Shown piece by piece: positions 55,798 through 64,000 of a stretch of 64,000 bases of DNA. Below the pieces are notes generated by a model. That model worked only from the letters and a program-made list of their open reading frames with translations. It was not told where the DNA came from and made no database searches. Made by a program: the position numbers and the translations under genes. The stretch's first letter is position 1. Each line of letters opens with the position of its first letter. Origin of the DNA: Endomicrobium sp. (GTDB taxonomy: Bacteria > Elusimicrobiota > Endomicrobiia > Endomicrobiales > Endomicrobiaceae); assembly GCA_031261715.1 (NCBI GenBank), contig JAISJB010000001.1, positions 1 through 64,000 on the forward strand, given 5' to 3'.

Positions 55798-56823
55798 ATG
55801 ATAATTGCACTTGATGCAATGGGTGGAGATTTCGCTCCAGCGTCTACTGTAGAAGGAGCTGTTTTAGCTGCTAAAGCAGCACAACATAAGATTATACTTG
55901 TAGGTGATAATGATCTTATATTAAAGGAGCTATCAAAACAAAATAATAAAAATTCTCTTCCATTATCTATAAATATTGAAATAGTGCATGCTCCTGAAAT
56001 TATTTCAATGACAGAACAGCACCCTGTGAAAGCGGTACGATCCAAAAAAAATTCTTCATTAGCAGTTTGTGCACAGTTAGTATCAGAAGGTAAAGCTGAT
56101 GCTTTTGTCTCTATGGGAAATTCTGGGGCAGTTATGGCTTCAGCATTTTTTTATCTTAGAAGAATACGTGGAATTATCAGACCTGCCATTACAACTATGT
56201 TTCCAACTATTAAAGGGAATTGTATAGTTGCAGATATGGGTGCAAATGTAGACTGTAAACCTGAACATTTATTTCAATTTGGTATTATGGCAAGTGTATT
56301 TTGTAGCAAAGTTATAGGAATAAAACGACCAAAAATTGCATTATTATCAATTGGAGAAGAACCTAATAAAGGAAATGAATTGACTTTAGCAACATTTAAT
56401 TTATTTAAGAAATCTATAGGTATAGACTTAGACTTTATAGGAAACATTGAAGGAAAAGATATTCCTACAGGAAAGGCTGACGTAGTTATTTGTGATGGTT
56501 TTATAGGTAATGTAATATTAAAATTTGGTGAAGGTTTGGCTGGAACTATACTTTATTTAATAAAACAAAAATTAGGATATTCTCCAGTTAAATGGATTTT
56601 ATTTCCATTTGTACGTCTTGTTAAAAAAACATTAGAAACTAAATTTGATTATAGTAAAATTGGAGGGGCTCCTCTTCTTGGTGTAAATGGAGTATGTATA
56701 ATAGGCCATGGTCGTTCTAATAGTCATGCTGTGAAAAATGCAATTTTAACTGGAGCCAAAACAGCACAGTATGATGTTATTCATGATATTGAAATTGCTG
56801 TTAATAAGTTTAACTATAAGTAA
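55798..56823 (+). CDS. plsX: Phosphate acyltransferase PlsX
   Basis: IIALDAMGGDFAPASTVEGA, SMGNSGAVMASA. Confidence 0.96.
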   Translation: MIIALDAMGGDFAPASTVEGAVLAAKAAQHKIILVGDNDLILKELSKQNNKNSLPLSINIEIVHAPEIISMTEQHPVKAVRSKKNSSLAVCAQLVSEGKADAFVSMGNSGAVMASAFFYLRRIRGIIRPAITTMFPTIKGNCIVADMGANVDCKPEHLFQFGIMASVFCSKVIGIKRPKIALLSIGEEPNKGNELTLATFNLFKKSIGIDLDFIGNIEGKDIPTGKADVVICDGFIGNVILKFGEGLAGTILYLIKQKLGYSPVKWILFPFVRLVKKTLETKFDYSKIGGAPLLGVNGVCIIGHGRSNSHAVKNAILTGAKTAQYDVIHDIEIAVNKFNYK

Positions 56824-56826
56824 AAT

Positions 56827-57822
56827 ATGAACAAAAATAATATTGGTGTTAAGATTTTGGGTACAGGGTCATGTTTTCCATCAAAAATTCTTACAAATAA
56901 TGATTTGGAACAAATTGTTAATACTTCAGATGAGTGGATTAAGTCAAGAACTGGCATTAAAACAAGAAGAATATCAGGTTCTAACGAACCTACATCTGAA
57001 CTTGCTTATAAAGCTTCAGTTGAAGCTTTAAAAAATTCACACATCTGTCCTGAACAATTGGATTTGATTATTGTAACTACAATTACTCCTGATATGTTAT
57101 TTCCATCAACTGCATGTTTATTGCAAAAAAAATTAGGAATTCATGCTATTCCTGCATTTGATTTGTCTGCTGCATGTAGTGGCTTTATATACGGTATAGC
57201 TGTAGCAAAATCATTTATTGAATCTGGTTTGTACAAAACTATCTTGTTAGTTGGTTCTGAAGAGCTATCAAAAATAACTGATTGGACAGATAGAACTACA
57301 TGTGTGCTGTTTGGCGATGGTGCAGGAGCAATGATTCTTACAGCTGCCCCTTGTGAAAATACTAATATTCTTTCAGTTTTTTTAGGAGCTGATGGGAGTT
57401 ATTCAAATCTACTTTACATTCCTGCTGGAGGTACGTTACATCCTACAACACAAGAAACAGTTATTAAAAAAATGCATACAATTAAAATGCAAGGGAAAAG
57501 AGTATTTAAAATAGCCGTTATGAAAATGTCATATGCAGCAAAAAAAGCACTTGAATTATCTGGAAAAAAAATAAAAGATCTACAATTGTTTATACCTCAC
57601 CAAGCTAATATGAGAATAATTGAAGCAGTTGCAAAAAAAATTGGTGTTTCGATGAATAAAGTATTTATTAATATTTATAAAACAGGCAATATTTCATCTG
57701 CAACTACTATTACTGCGTTAGATGAAGCTATCAGAACTGGAATGTTAAAACAAGGTGACATTGTAGAATTAATTGCGTTTGGTAGTGGATTCACATGGGG
57801 GGCCACAGTTCTGAAAATATAA
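56827..57822 (+). CDS. fabH: 3-oxoacyl-[ACP] synthase III
   Basis: ILGTGSCFPSKILTN, FDLSAACSGFIYGI, IPHQANMRII. Confidence 0.97.
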   Translation: MNKNNIGVKILGTGSCFPSKILTNNDLEQIVNTSDEWIKSRTGIKTRRISGSNEPTSELAYKASVEALKNSHICPEQLDLIIVTTITPDMLFPSTACLLQKKLGIHAIPAFDLSAACSGFIYGIAVAKSFIESGLYKTILLVGSEELSKITDWTDRTTCVLFGDGAGAMILTAAPCENTNILSVFLGADGSYSNLLYIPAGGTLHPTTQETVIKKMHTIKMQGKRVFKIAVMKMSYAAKKALELSGKKIKDLQLFIPHQANMRIIEAVAKKIGVSMNKVFINIYKTGNISSATTITALDEAIRTGMLKQGDIVELIAFGSGFTWGATVLKI

Positions 57823-57846
57823 ATAAATTTTGGAAAGGTAAAGCGT

Positions 57847-58797
57847 ATGTCTAAAATAGTTTTGATGTTTCCAGGACAAGGGTCTCAAAAGGTTGGTATG
57901 GGTAAAGATTTTTATAATAAATATTCTTTAGCTAAAGTAATAATAGATTTGTTAGATAGTAAAGTAAAAGAGATCATGTTTGACGGCCCAGCAACAATGT
58001 TACGTATGACTAAATATACTCAGCCTTCAATTTTTATTGTAAGTTTAGCAATATTAGAAGTGCTGAAAACTTATTATAATTTTACATATGATAATGTTAT
58101 TACAATGGGTCATTCATTAGGAGAATATTCTGCTTTATGTGCTGCAGGTTTTTTTGATATTCAAAGTGGACTCAACATGGTAAACACTAGAGCAGAACTT
58201 TTGCAACAAGCTACAATAACTAATCCTGGGACAATGGTAGCAATTATAGGTCTTAATAAAACAATTGTTAATAATATATGTTATCAAGTTGTCAGTGATG
58301 GAAGTTATGGAATATGTGAAGCAGTCAATTTTAATGCACCTAAACAAGTAGTTATATCAGGAAATATTAATGCTGTCAAGGAAGCTGTGAGACGTTTTAA
58401 TCTTAATTATAATAAAGTTAAAACAGTTTATTTAAATGTGGAGGGAGCATTTCACTCATCTCTAATGACAGTAGTAGCTACTCGTATGAAATTGGAACTT
58501 AATAAATATACATTTAAAATGCCATACTTAAATGTATATACAAATTATGATGCCTTATTAACAACAGAGCCTAGTTTAATTAAAGAAAAACTTAAAAATC
58601 AAATCAATAATCCTGTAAGATGGGATGATTGTGTACAAAATGCGATATCTAGAGGCTATAATATATTTATAGAAATAGGGCCTGGACAAGTCCTATCATC
58701 ACTTGTCAAAAAAATAGATATAAAAAAATGTACAAAAGTATTACATATAGAAGATCTACATACTTTAGAACTTACTTTGGAGGCTTTACAAAAATGA
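57847..58797 (+). CDS. fabD: Malonyl-CoA:ACP transacylase
   Basis: FPGQGSQKVGMG, MGHSLGEYSALCAAG. Confidence 0.97.
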   Translation: MSKIVLMFPGQGSQKVGMGKDFYNKYSLAKVIIDLLDSKVKEIMFDGPATMLRMTKYTQPSIFIVSLAILEVLKTYYNFTYDNVITMGHSLGEYSALCAAGFFDIQSGLNMVNTRAELLQQATITNPGTMVAIIGLNKTIVNNICYQVVSDGSYGICEAVNFNAPKQVVISGNINAVKEAVRRFNLNYNKVKTVYLNVEGAFHSSLMTVVATRMKLELNKYTFKMPYLNVYTNYDALLTTEPSLIKEKLKNQINNPVRWDDCVQNAISRGYNIFIEIGPGQVLSSLVKKIDIKKCTKVLHIEDLHTLELTLEALQK

Positions 58798-59537
58798 AAC
58801 TTTATAATAAGGTGGCAATGATTACTGGGGCGGCACAAGGAATTGGAAAGGAGATAGCTACCACATTCGCGCGTGAAGGGGCTAGTATTGTACTTTTTGA
58901 TGTAAATAACGAATTAGTTAAACAAACAGCTCACGCCATAGTAAGTACATATGGAGTTAAAGTACTCACAATTGTTGGTGACGTTGTTAAATATAGCGAT
59001 TGTAAAAGTGCAGTTCAAACTGTTCTTGACAAATTATTTAAAATAGATATACTTGTCAATAATGCTGGGATCATAAGAGATAATTTAATTATTAGAATGT
59101 CGGAAAAAGATTGGGATGATGTTGTAGCAATTAACTTGAAGGGCGTTTTTAACTTAATAAAAGCAGTAAGTAAATCAATGATACAAAATAGATATGGCAG
59201 AATCATTAATATTTCTTCTGTAGTAGGTCAAATAGGAAATGTTGGTCAGATTAACTATTCTGCAACAAAAGGTGGTATAATTGCAATGACAAAAACATGT
59301 GCAAAAGAGTTGGCCCCTAGAAATATTTTAGTAAATGCTATTGCTCCTGGTTTTATTAAAACTAATATGACTAATAAATTAAATGAAGTACAGAGGAAAC
59401 GTATGTGTTCCTTAGTTCCACTTGCAAGATTTGGTGATGTATCTGATATAGCTAAAGCAGCTGTTTTTTTTGCAAGTGATGATTCATCTTATATAACTGG
59501 ACACATATTATCTGTTAATGGTGGAATGTATATGTAA
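58794..59537 (+). CDS. fabG: 3-oxoacyl-[ACP] reductase
   Basis: MITGAAQGIGKEIA, NNAGIIRDNL, NYSATKGGIIAMTK; start moved to 58794 (ATGA overlap with fabD). Confidence 0.97.
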   Translation: MKLYNKVAMITGAAQGIGKEIATTFAREGASIVLFDVNNELVKQTAHAIVSTYGVKVLTIVGDVVKYSDCKSAVQTVLDKLFKIDILVNNAGIIRDNLIIRMSEKDWDDVVAINLKGVFNLIKAVSKSMIQNRYGRIINISSVVGQIGNVGQINYSATKGGIIAMTKTCAKELAPRNILVNAIAPGFIKTNMTNKLNEVQRKRMCSLVPLARFGDVSDIAKAAVFFASDDSSYITGHILSVNGGMYM

Positions 59538-59606
59538 TTGTAATGTTTTATTATAATTAGTAAAAAAAAATACAAATAAATTTAGAAGGAGACATACTAG
59601 AAAAAA

Positions 59607-59861
59607 ATGACAGAAAACAATTTAGAGACTAGAATAAAAGAAATTATAGTTGAACAGTTAGGTATTGATTCATCTGAAGTAGTAAATAATGCATCTTTTG
59701 TTAATGATTTAGGCGCAGATTCGTTAGATACAGTTGAGTTAGTTATGGCTTTTGAAGAAGAATTTGGTATTGAAATTTCAGATGAAGAAGCAGAAAAAAT
59801 TCAAACAGTTGGTAGTGCTATAGAATATATTAAAAAGCATACTGTCACAAGTAAAGAATAA
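59607..59861 (+). CDS. acpP: Acyl carrier protein
   Basis: [32 protein letters not shown]. Confidence 0.98.
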   Translation: MTENNLETRIKEIIVEQLGIDSSEVVNNASFVNDLGADSLDTVELVMAFEEEFGIEISDEEAEKIQTVGSAIEYIKKHTVTSKE

Positions 59862-59874
59862 AATAAAATATAAA

Positions 59875-61116
59875 ATGAAAAAAAGAATAGTTATAACTGG
59901 TATTGGAGCAGTAAGTCCAATAGGCATTGGCAATGAAGAGTTTACTAAATCACTTATGGCTGGTAAATCTGGAGTGACTTTAATAGATACGTTTGATACA
60001 AGGCTGTATACTACAAAATTTGCAGCTAGCATTAGGGACTTTGTCCCAGAAAAATTTATTGAAAGAAAAAAAATTAAAAGGATGGCTAGGTTTACTCAAT
60101 TAGGATTTGCTGCAGCTAAATTAGCTATTGATGATTCCAAAATTGTGCTGGATAGAGTTAATATGTCAAGAGTTGGTGTTATTGCAGGTATTGGTATTGG
60201 TGGTTTAGATATTATTGAAGAAGAAGAACAAATATTATTATTAAAGAACCCTAATCGTGTTAGTCCATTTCTTATACCTATGATAATTACTAACATACTT
60301 CCAGGTGAAATAGCCATTGAATACGGTTTTACTGGTCCTAATTATACTATTACTAGTGCATGTGCATCTTCTAATAATGCTATAGGTGATGCATTGAGAA
60401 TACTACGTAATGGAGATGCAGATGTTATAATTTCAGGTGGATCTGAAAGTGCTATATGTCCATTAGGGCTTGCTGGATTTTGTTCAATTAGAGCTTTATC
60501 TAAACAAAATAATACTCCATCAACTGCTTCTAGGCCTTTTGATAAAACACGTGATGGATTTGTTATGGGAGAAGGTAGTGGTATGATTGTTCTAGAAACA
60601 TTAGAACACGCTTTGTCTAGAGGAGCGCAAATTTATGCAGAACTTATAGGCTATGGAGCTTCTAATGATGCATATCATATTACAGCTCCAGATCCTAGTG
60701 GAGCATCAGTAGTTCTAGCTATGGAAAGAGCACTCAATGACGCTAATATATCATGTAACGATATTGATTATATTAATGCACATGGTACATCAACAAAACT
60801 AAATGATCATATTGAAACATTAGCTATAAAAAAAGTCTTTGGTAAAAGATCATATAAAATACCTATTTCATCTACAAAATCTATGGTTGGACATTTATTG
60901 GGAGGGGCTGCTGCTATTGAACTTGTAGCAACAGTTATTGCAATGAGAGACGGTTTTATTCCTCCTACAATAAATTATAAAGTATTTGACCCAGAATGTG
61001 ATTTAGATTATGTTCCTAACATAATGAGAACACAATATATTAACTGTGCTCTTTCTAATTCGTTAGGTTTTGGTGGTCATAATGCAACTATAATTATAAA
61101 AAAATATAATATATGA
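59875..61116 (+). CDS. fabF: 3-oxoacyl-[ACP] synthase II
   Basis: ITGIGAVSPIG, TSACASSNNAIGDA, NAHGTSTKLND, STKSMVGHLLGGAAA. Confidence 0.97.
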   Translation: MKKRIVITGIGAVSPIGIGNEEFTKSLMAGKSGVTLIDTFDTRLYTTKFAASIRDFVPEKFIERKKIKRMARFTQLGFAAAKLAIDDSKIVLDRVNMSRVGVIAGIGIGGLDIIEEEEQILLLKNPNRVSPFLIPMIITNILPGEIAIEYGFTGPNYTITSACASSNNAIGDALRILRNGDADVIISGGSESAICPLGLAGFCSIRALSKQNNTPSTASRPFDKTRDGFVMGEGSGMIVLETLEHALSRGAQIYAELIGYGASNDAYHITAPDPSGASVVLAMERALNDANISCNDIDYINAHGTSTKLNDHIETLAIKKVFGKRSYKIPISSTKSMVGHLLGGAAAIELVATVIAMRDGFIPPTINYKVFDPECDLDYVPNIMRTQYINCALSNSLGFGGHNATIIIKKYNI

Positions 61117-61153
61117 TATGAACAAATAATCAAATAAGCAAAGGATTACTATA

Positions 61154-62320
61154 ATGGTGATGAATTATATGCTATCAGAAGAAGAACAGTTGCTAATTGA
61201 AACAGCTAAAATTGTTGCAAATGAAAAGATAAAACCTGTTAGACAGTACTATGATAAAAACGAAGAATTTCCTTGGAGTATAATAAATGAACTTGCAAAA
61301 GCAGATTTGTGTGGTGTTTATATTCCAGAGGCATATGGTGGTTTAGGAAAAGGAATAATGGGGCTGATACTTGTAGTTGAAGAATTATGTAAGATTGATG
61401 CAGGTATTGCTTTAACTCTTGCGGCCACTGCACTTGGAATATTACCTATTCTTCTTTTTGGAACATCAACACAGAAAAAAAAGTATTTACCAGACATAGC
61501 TGCAGGAAAAAGTATTGCTGCTTTTTGTTTAACAGAAGCTAACGCAGGCTCAGATGTTACTGCAATCAACACAACAGCTATTCAAGATGGAGATCACTAT
61601 ATAATAAATGGCAATAAATGTTTTATTACTAATGGAGGCGAAGCTCAAGTATATACTGTTTTTGTCAAAACAAATACTGATAAAGGCTTACGAGGAATAT
61701 CGTGTTTTATTATAGATAAAGAAACACAGGGATTTGCTTTTGGTAAAAAAGAACATAAAATGGGCATAAGAGCATCTTCTACGAGAGAATTGATATTTAA
61801 TAATTGTAAAATACATAAAGATCAAATGATTGGTCATATAGGTGCAGGTCTAATAATAGCACAAAAAACACTCAATTATTCTAGACCAGGTGTGGCTGCA
61901 CAAGCACTTGGCATTGCAACAGGAGCATTATATGAAGCTATTCATTATGCAAAAAAAAGAGTTCAATTTGGTAAGTCTATTATTACATTTCAAGCTATAC
62001 AACATATGTTAGCAGATATGGCTACTGAAGTTGAAGCTGCCAGGGCGTTCCTTTATTCATGTGTGAGAATGATTGACGCTAAAATATCAAAGCGTATAAG
62101 TAAAGAATCTGCAATGGTAAAACTTTTTTGTTCTGAAGTAGCTATGAAGGTGACTCTTAATGCAGTACAAATATTAGGTGGATATGGTTATTTGCAAGAC
62201 TATAATGTGGAAAAAATGATGAGAGATGCTAAAATTACAACTTTATATGAAGGAACTAGTCAAATTCAAAGAAATGAAATTGCCCTAGGCTTAATTAAAG
62301 AAACAGTTATTAATGAATAA
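61154..62320 (+). CDS. Acyl-CoA dehydrogenase (butyryl-CoA dehydrogenase-like)
   Basis: CLTEANAGSD, ITNGGEAQVYTVF, GGYGYLQDYNVEKMMRDAKI, LYEGTSQIQRN catalytic Glu context. Confidence 0.93.
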   Translation: MVMNYMLSEEEQLLIETAKIVANEKIKPVRQYYDKNEEFPWSIINELAKADLCGVYIPEAYGGLGKGIMGLILVVEELCKIDAGIALTLAATALGILPILLFGTSTQKKKYLPDIAAGKSIAAFCLTEANAGSDVTAINTTAIQDGDHYIINGNKCFITNGGEAQVYTVFVKTNTDKGLRGISCFIIDKETQGFAFGKKEHKMGIRASSTRELIFNNCKIHKDQMIGHIGAGLIIAQKTLNYSRPGVAAQALGIATGALYEAIHYAKKRVQFGKSIITFQAIQHMLADMATEVEAARAFLYSCVRMIDAKISKRISKESAMVKLFCSEVAMKVTLNAVQILGGYGYLQDYNVEKMMRDAKITTLYEGTSQIQRNEIALGLIKETVINE

Positions 62321-63047
62321 AATTGTGATTTGTATTAAACATATACATAACATTGGAATTAACTATTTTGATTTATATGCCTTAGAAGAAGGGGTTCAGC
62401 TTAAGGAACAAAATCAAGATAATAGTAAAGTAATAGTTTTTACTATGGGCCCTAGAGGCTCTGAAAGCACATTACGTACAGCAATCTCAAAAGGAGCTGA
62501 TGAAGCCTATTTATTAACTGATGATAAGTTTTTTAAAGGATCAGATACTATAGCTACATCTTACATACTAGCTACAGCCATCAAATTGTTGGTCGGGCAA
62601 TATAAAATTATAATATGTGGAAAAAAAACTTATGACAGTGGAACTGAACAAGTTGGTCCTGCAATAGCAACAATGCTAAATATTCCTCATGTATCTTATG
62701 TTAGAGAAATAAAATCTATTAACCAAAGAAGGTTAACAGTAGAAAGAGTAGTTGATGATGGCTATGAAACAATAAGAAGTTCTTTACCAGTTCTTTTAAC
62801 AGTTACAAATGGAGTACATAAGCCTAGAATTGCTTCTATAAAATCTAAATTATTAGCACGCAAGGCTAACATAAAAATTTTTAATGCATATGATTTAGAC
62901 ATTAATACTTCTAAAATAGGATTATATGGGTCTCCTACACAAGTTGTCTCATTGTATACAAAGAAGAAAAAACTTAAAAAGAAATTTTCAGGTAGTGCTA
63001 GATACATTGTATCTAGTTTTATAAAACAATTTAATAATTCAATATGA
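62313..63047 (+). CDS. etfB: Electron transfer flavoprotein beta subunit
   Basis: KIVICIKHIHN, DLYALEEGVQLKEQ, SGTEQVGPAIATML, RKANIK. Confidence 0.93.
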   Translation: MNKIVICIKHIHNIGINYFDLYALEEGVQLKEQNQDNSKVIVFTMGPRGSESTLRTAISKGADEAYLLTDDKFFKGSDTIATSYILATAIKLLVGQYKIIICGKKTYDSGTEQVGPAIATMLNIPHVSYVREIKSINQRRLTVERVVDDGYETIRSSLPVLLTVTNGVHKPRIASIKSKLLARKANIKIFNAYDLDINTSKIGLYGSPTQVVSLYTKKKKLKKKFSGSARYIVSSFIKQFNNSI

Positions 63048-64000
63048 ATAATATGTCTATATCTTTATCTTATACTTATAAAGGAGTTTGTATTTATGCA
63101 GAATATAACCGTGGTTGTATATCTACTACAACGTATGATCTGATACATATAGGAAGAAGTCTAGCTACAAAATTAAACGTGACATTAAGTGTAATCATTA
63201 TTGGTTCTAATATTAATAAAACCATAACTCAAGATTACATTAATATAGGAGTAGATAACTTATATATTTGTGACAATACATTATTATATGAATTTCAAGA
63301 TAATATTTATAGCGATATATTGCTTAGAATGATACAAATAATATGTCCAGAAATATTGATATTTAGTGCTACTAGTCGTAGTATACCGTTAGCTTCTATA
63401 ATTGCAGCAAAGTTGTATACAGGAATGACATCAAATTGTATTTCTTTAGATATAGATATTAAAACAAGAAATTTACAACAATTTACAGAAGATATGAAAA
63501 CTATTTTAACACCATATCATAGACCACAGATTGTAACATTAAGAGCTAAAATATTTAATAAAATTAGAGTTAAATGTAAAGCTAACAGGATTGGTAAAAT
63601 TGTAAAATTGCCAATAGATGTCAATAACAATATATTTAATAAAATCAAAGCTATAAATTTTACAAAATATAAAGTTGATAATATATTTAAAGATTTGTCT
63701 ACTGCAGAGGTTATAGTATCTGTTGGACGAGGAGTACGCACTTACAAAATATTTCAGCTAATTAAAGAATTTGTCATGATCATTAATGGGAAACTAGGAG
63801 CTTCTAAAGGTATAGTTGATTTAGGATGGGTTCCATATTCTTGTCAAATAGGAGAAACTGGAATAAGCGTAAATCCTAGACTTTATATTGCTTGTGGTAT
63901 TTCTGGGCATAAACAACATACTATCGGAATAAATTCTTCTAGTACAATAGTTGCAATAAATATAGATCCAAACTGTTATATGATGCAAATAGCTAATTTT
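63044..64000 (+). CDS. etfA: Electron transfer flavoprotein alpha subunit (3' end outside window)
   Basis: ATGA overlap with etfB; KLGASKGIVDLGWVPYSCQIGETGISVNPRLYIACGISGHKQHTIGI, IVAINIDPN FAD-domain motif. Confidence 0.93.
   Translation, partial: MNNMSISLSYTYKGVCIYAEYNRGCISTTTYDLIHIGRSLATKLNVTLSVIIIGSNINKTITQDYINIGVDNLYICDNTLLYEFQDNIYSDILLRMIQIICPEILIFSATSRSIPLASIIAAKLYTGMTSNCISLDIDIKTRNLQQFTEDMKTILTPYHRPQIVTLRAKIFNKIRVKCKANRIGKIVKLPIDVNNNIFNKIKAINFTKYKVDNIFKDLSTAEVIVSVGRGVRTYKIFQLIKEFVMIINGKLGASKGIVDLGWVPYSCQIGETGISVNPRLYIACGISGHKQHTIGINSSSTIVAINIDPNCYMMQIANF

Overview
The window is a gene-dense, strongly AT-rich bacterial chromosome segment that looks like a core region of a reduced, Gram-negative-type genome. 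It carries lipid A/outer-membrane genes (bamA, lpxD, lpxC, fabZ, lpxA, lpxI, lpxB, lptD, an msbA-like ABC exporter), and also argC/argJ, hisBHAFI, a rpmF-plsX-fabHDG-acpP-fabF fatty-acid cluster, an acyl-CoA dehydrogenase plus etfBA, groESL, thyX, and many translation, tRNA-modification and cofactor genes. I found five tRNAs: Met(CAT), Arg(CCT), Lys(TTT), Glu(TTC) and Ser(CGA). I did not recognise any rRNA, CRISPR, IS element, phage or defence island. The taxon is not proven; an obligate symbiont (for example Elusimicrobiota/Endomicrobium-like) is only a guess. The most notable observations are: (1) a decayed DegT aminotransferase plus Gfo/Idh oxidoreductase pair (gnnB/gnnA-like) between lpxI and lpxB; (2) a TrxB homologue whose two NADPH-binding motifs are both degenerate; (3) PolA reduced to its 5'-3' exonuclease domain; (4) a degenerate CIRCE operator directly abutting a consensus promoter at groESL; (5) a perfect 14-bp-arm hairpin containing the stop codons of two convergent genes; (6) murA running into a convergent tRNA gene; (7) an Nth whose second Fe-S cysteine is His; and (8) lpxD apparently lacking a standard start codon. 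I see no convincing evidence of an undescribed multi-gene system.
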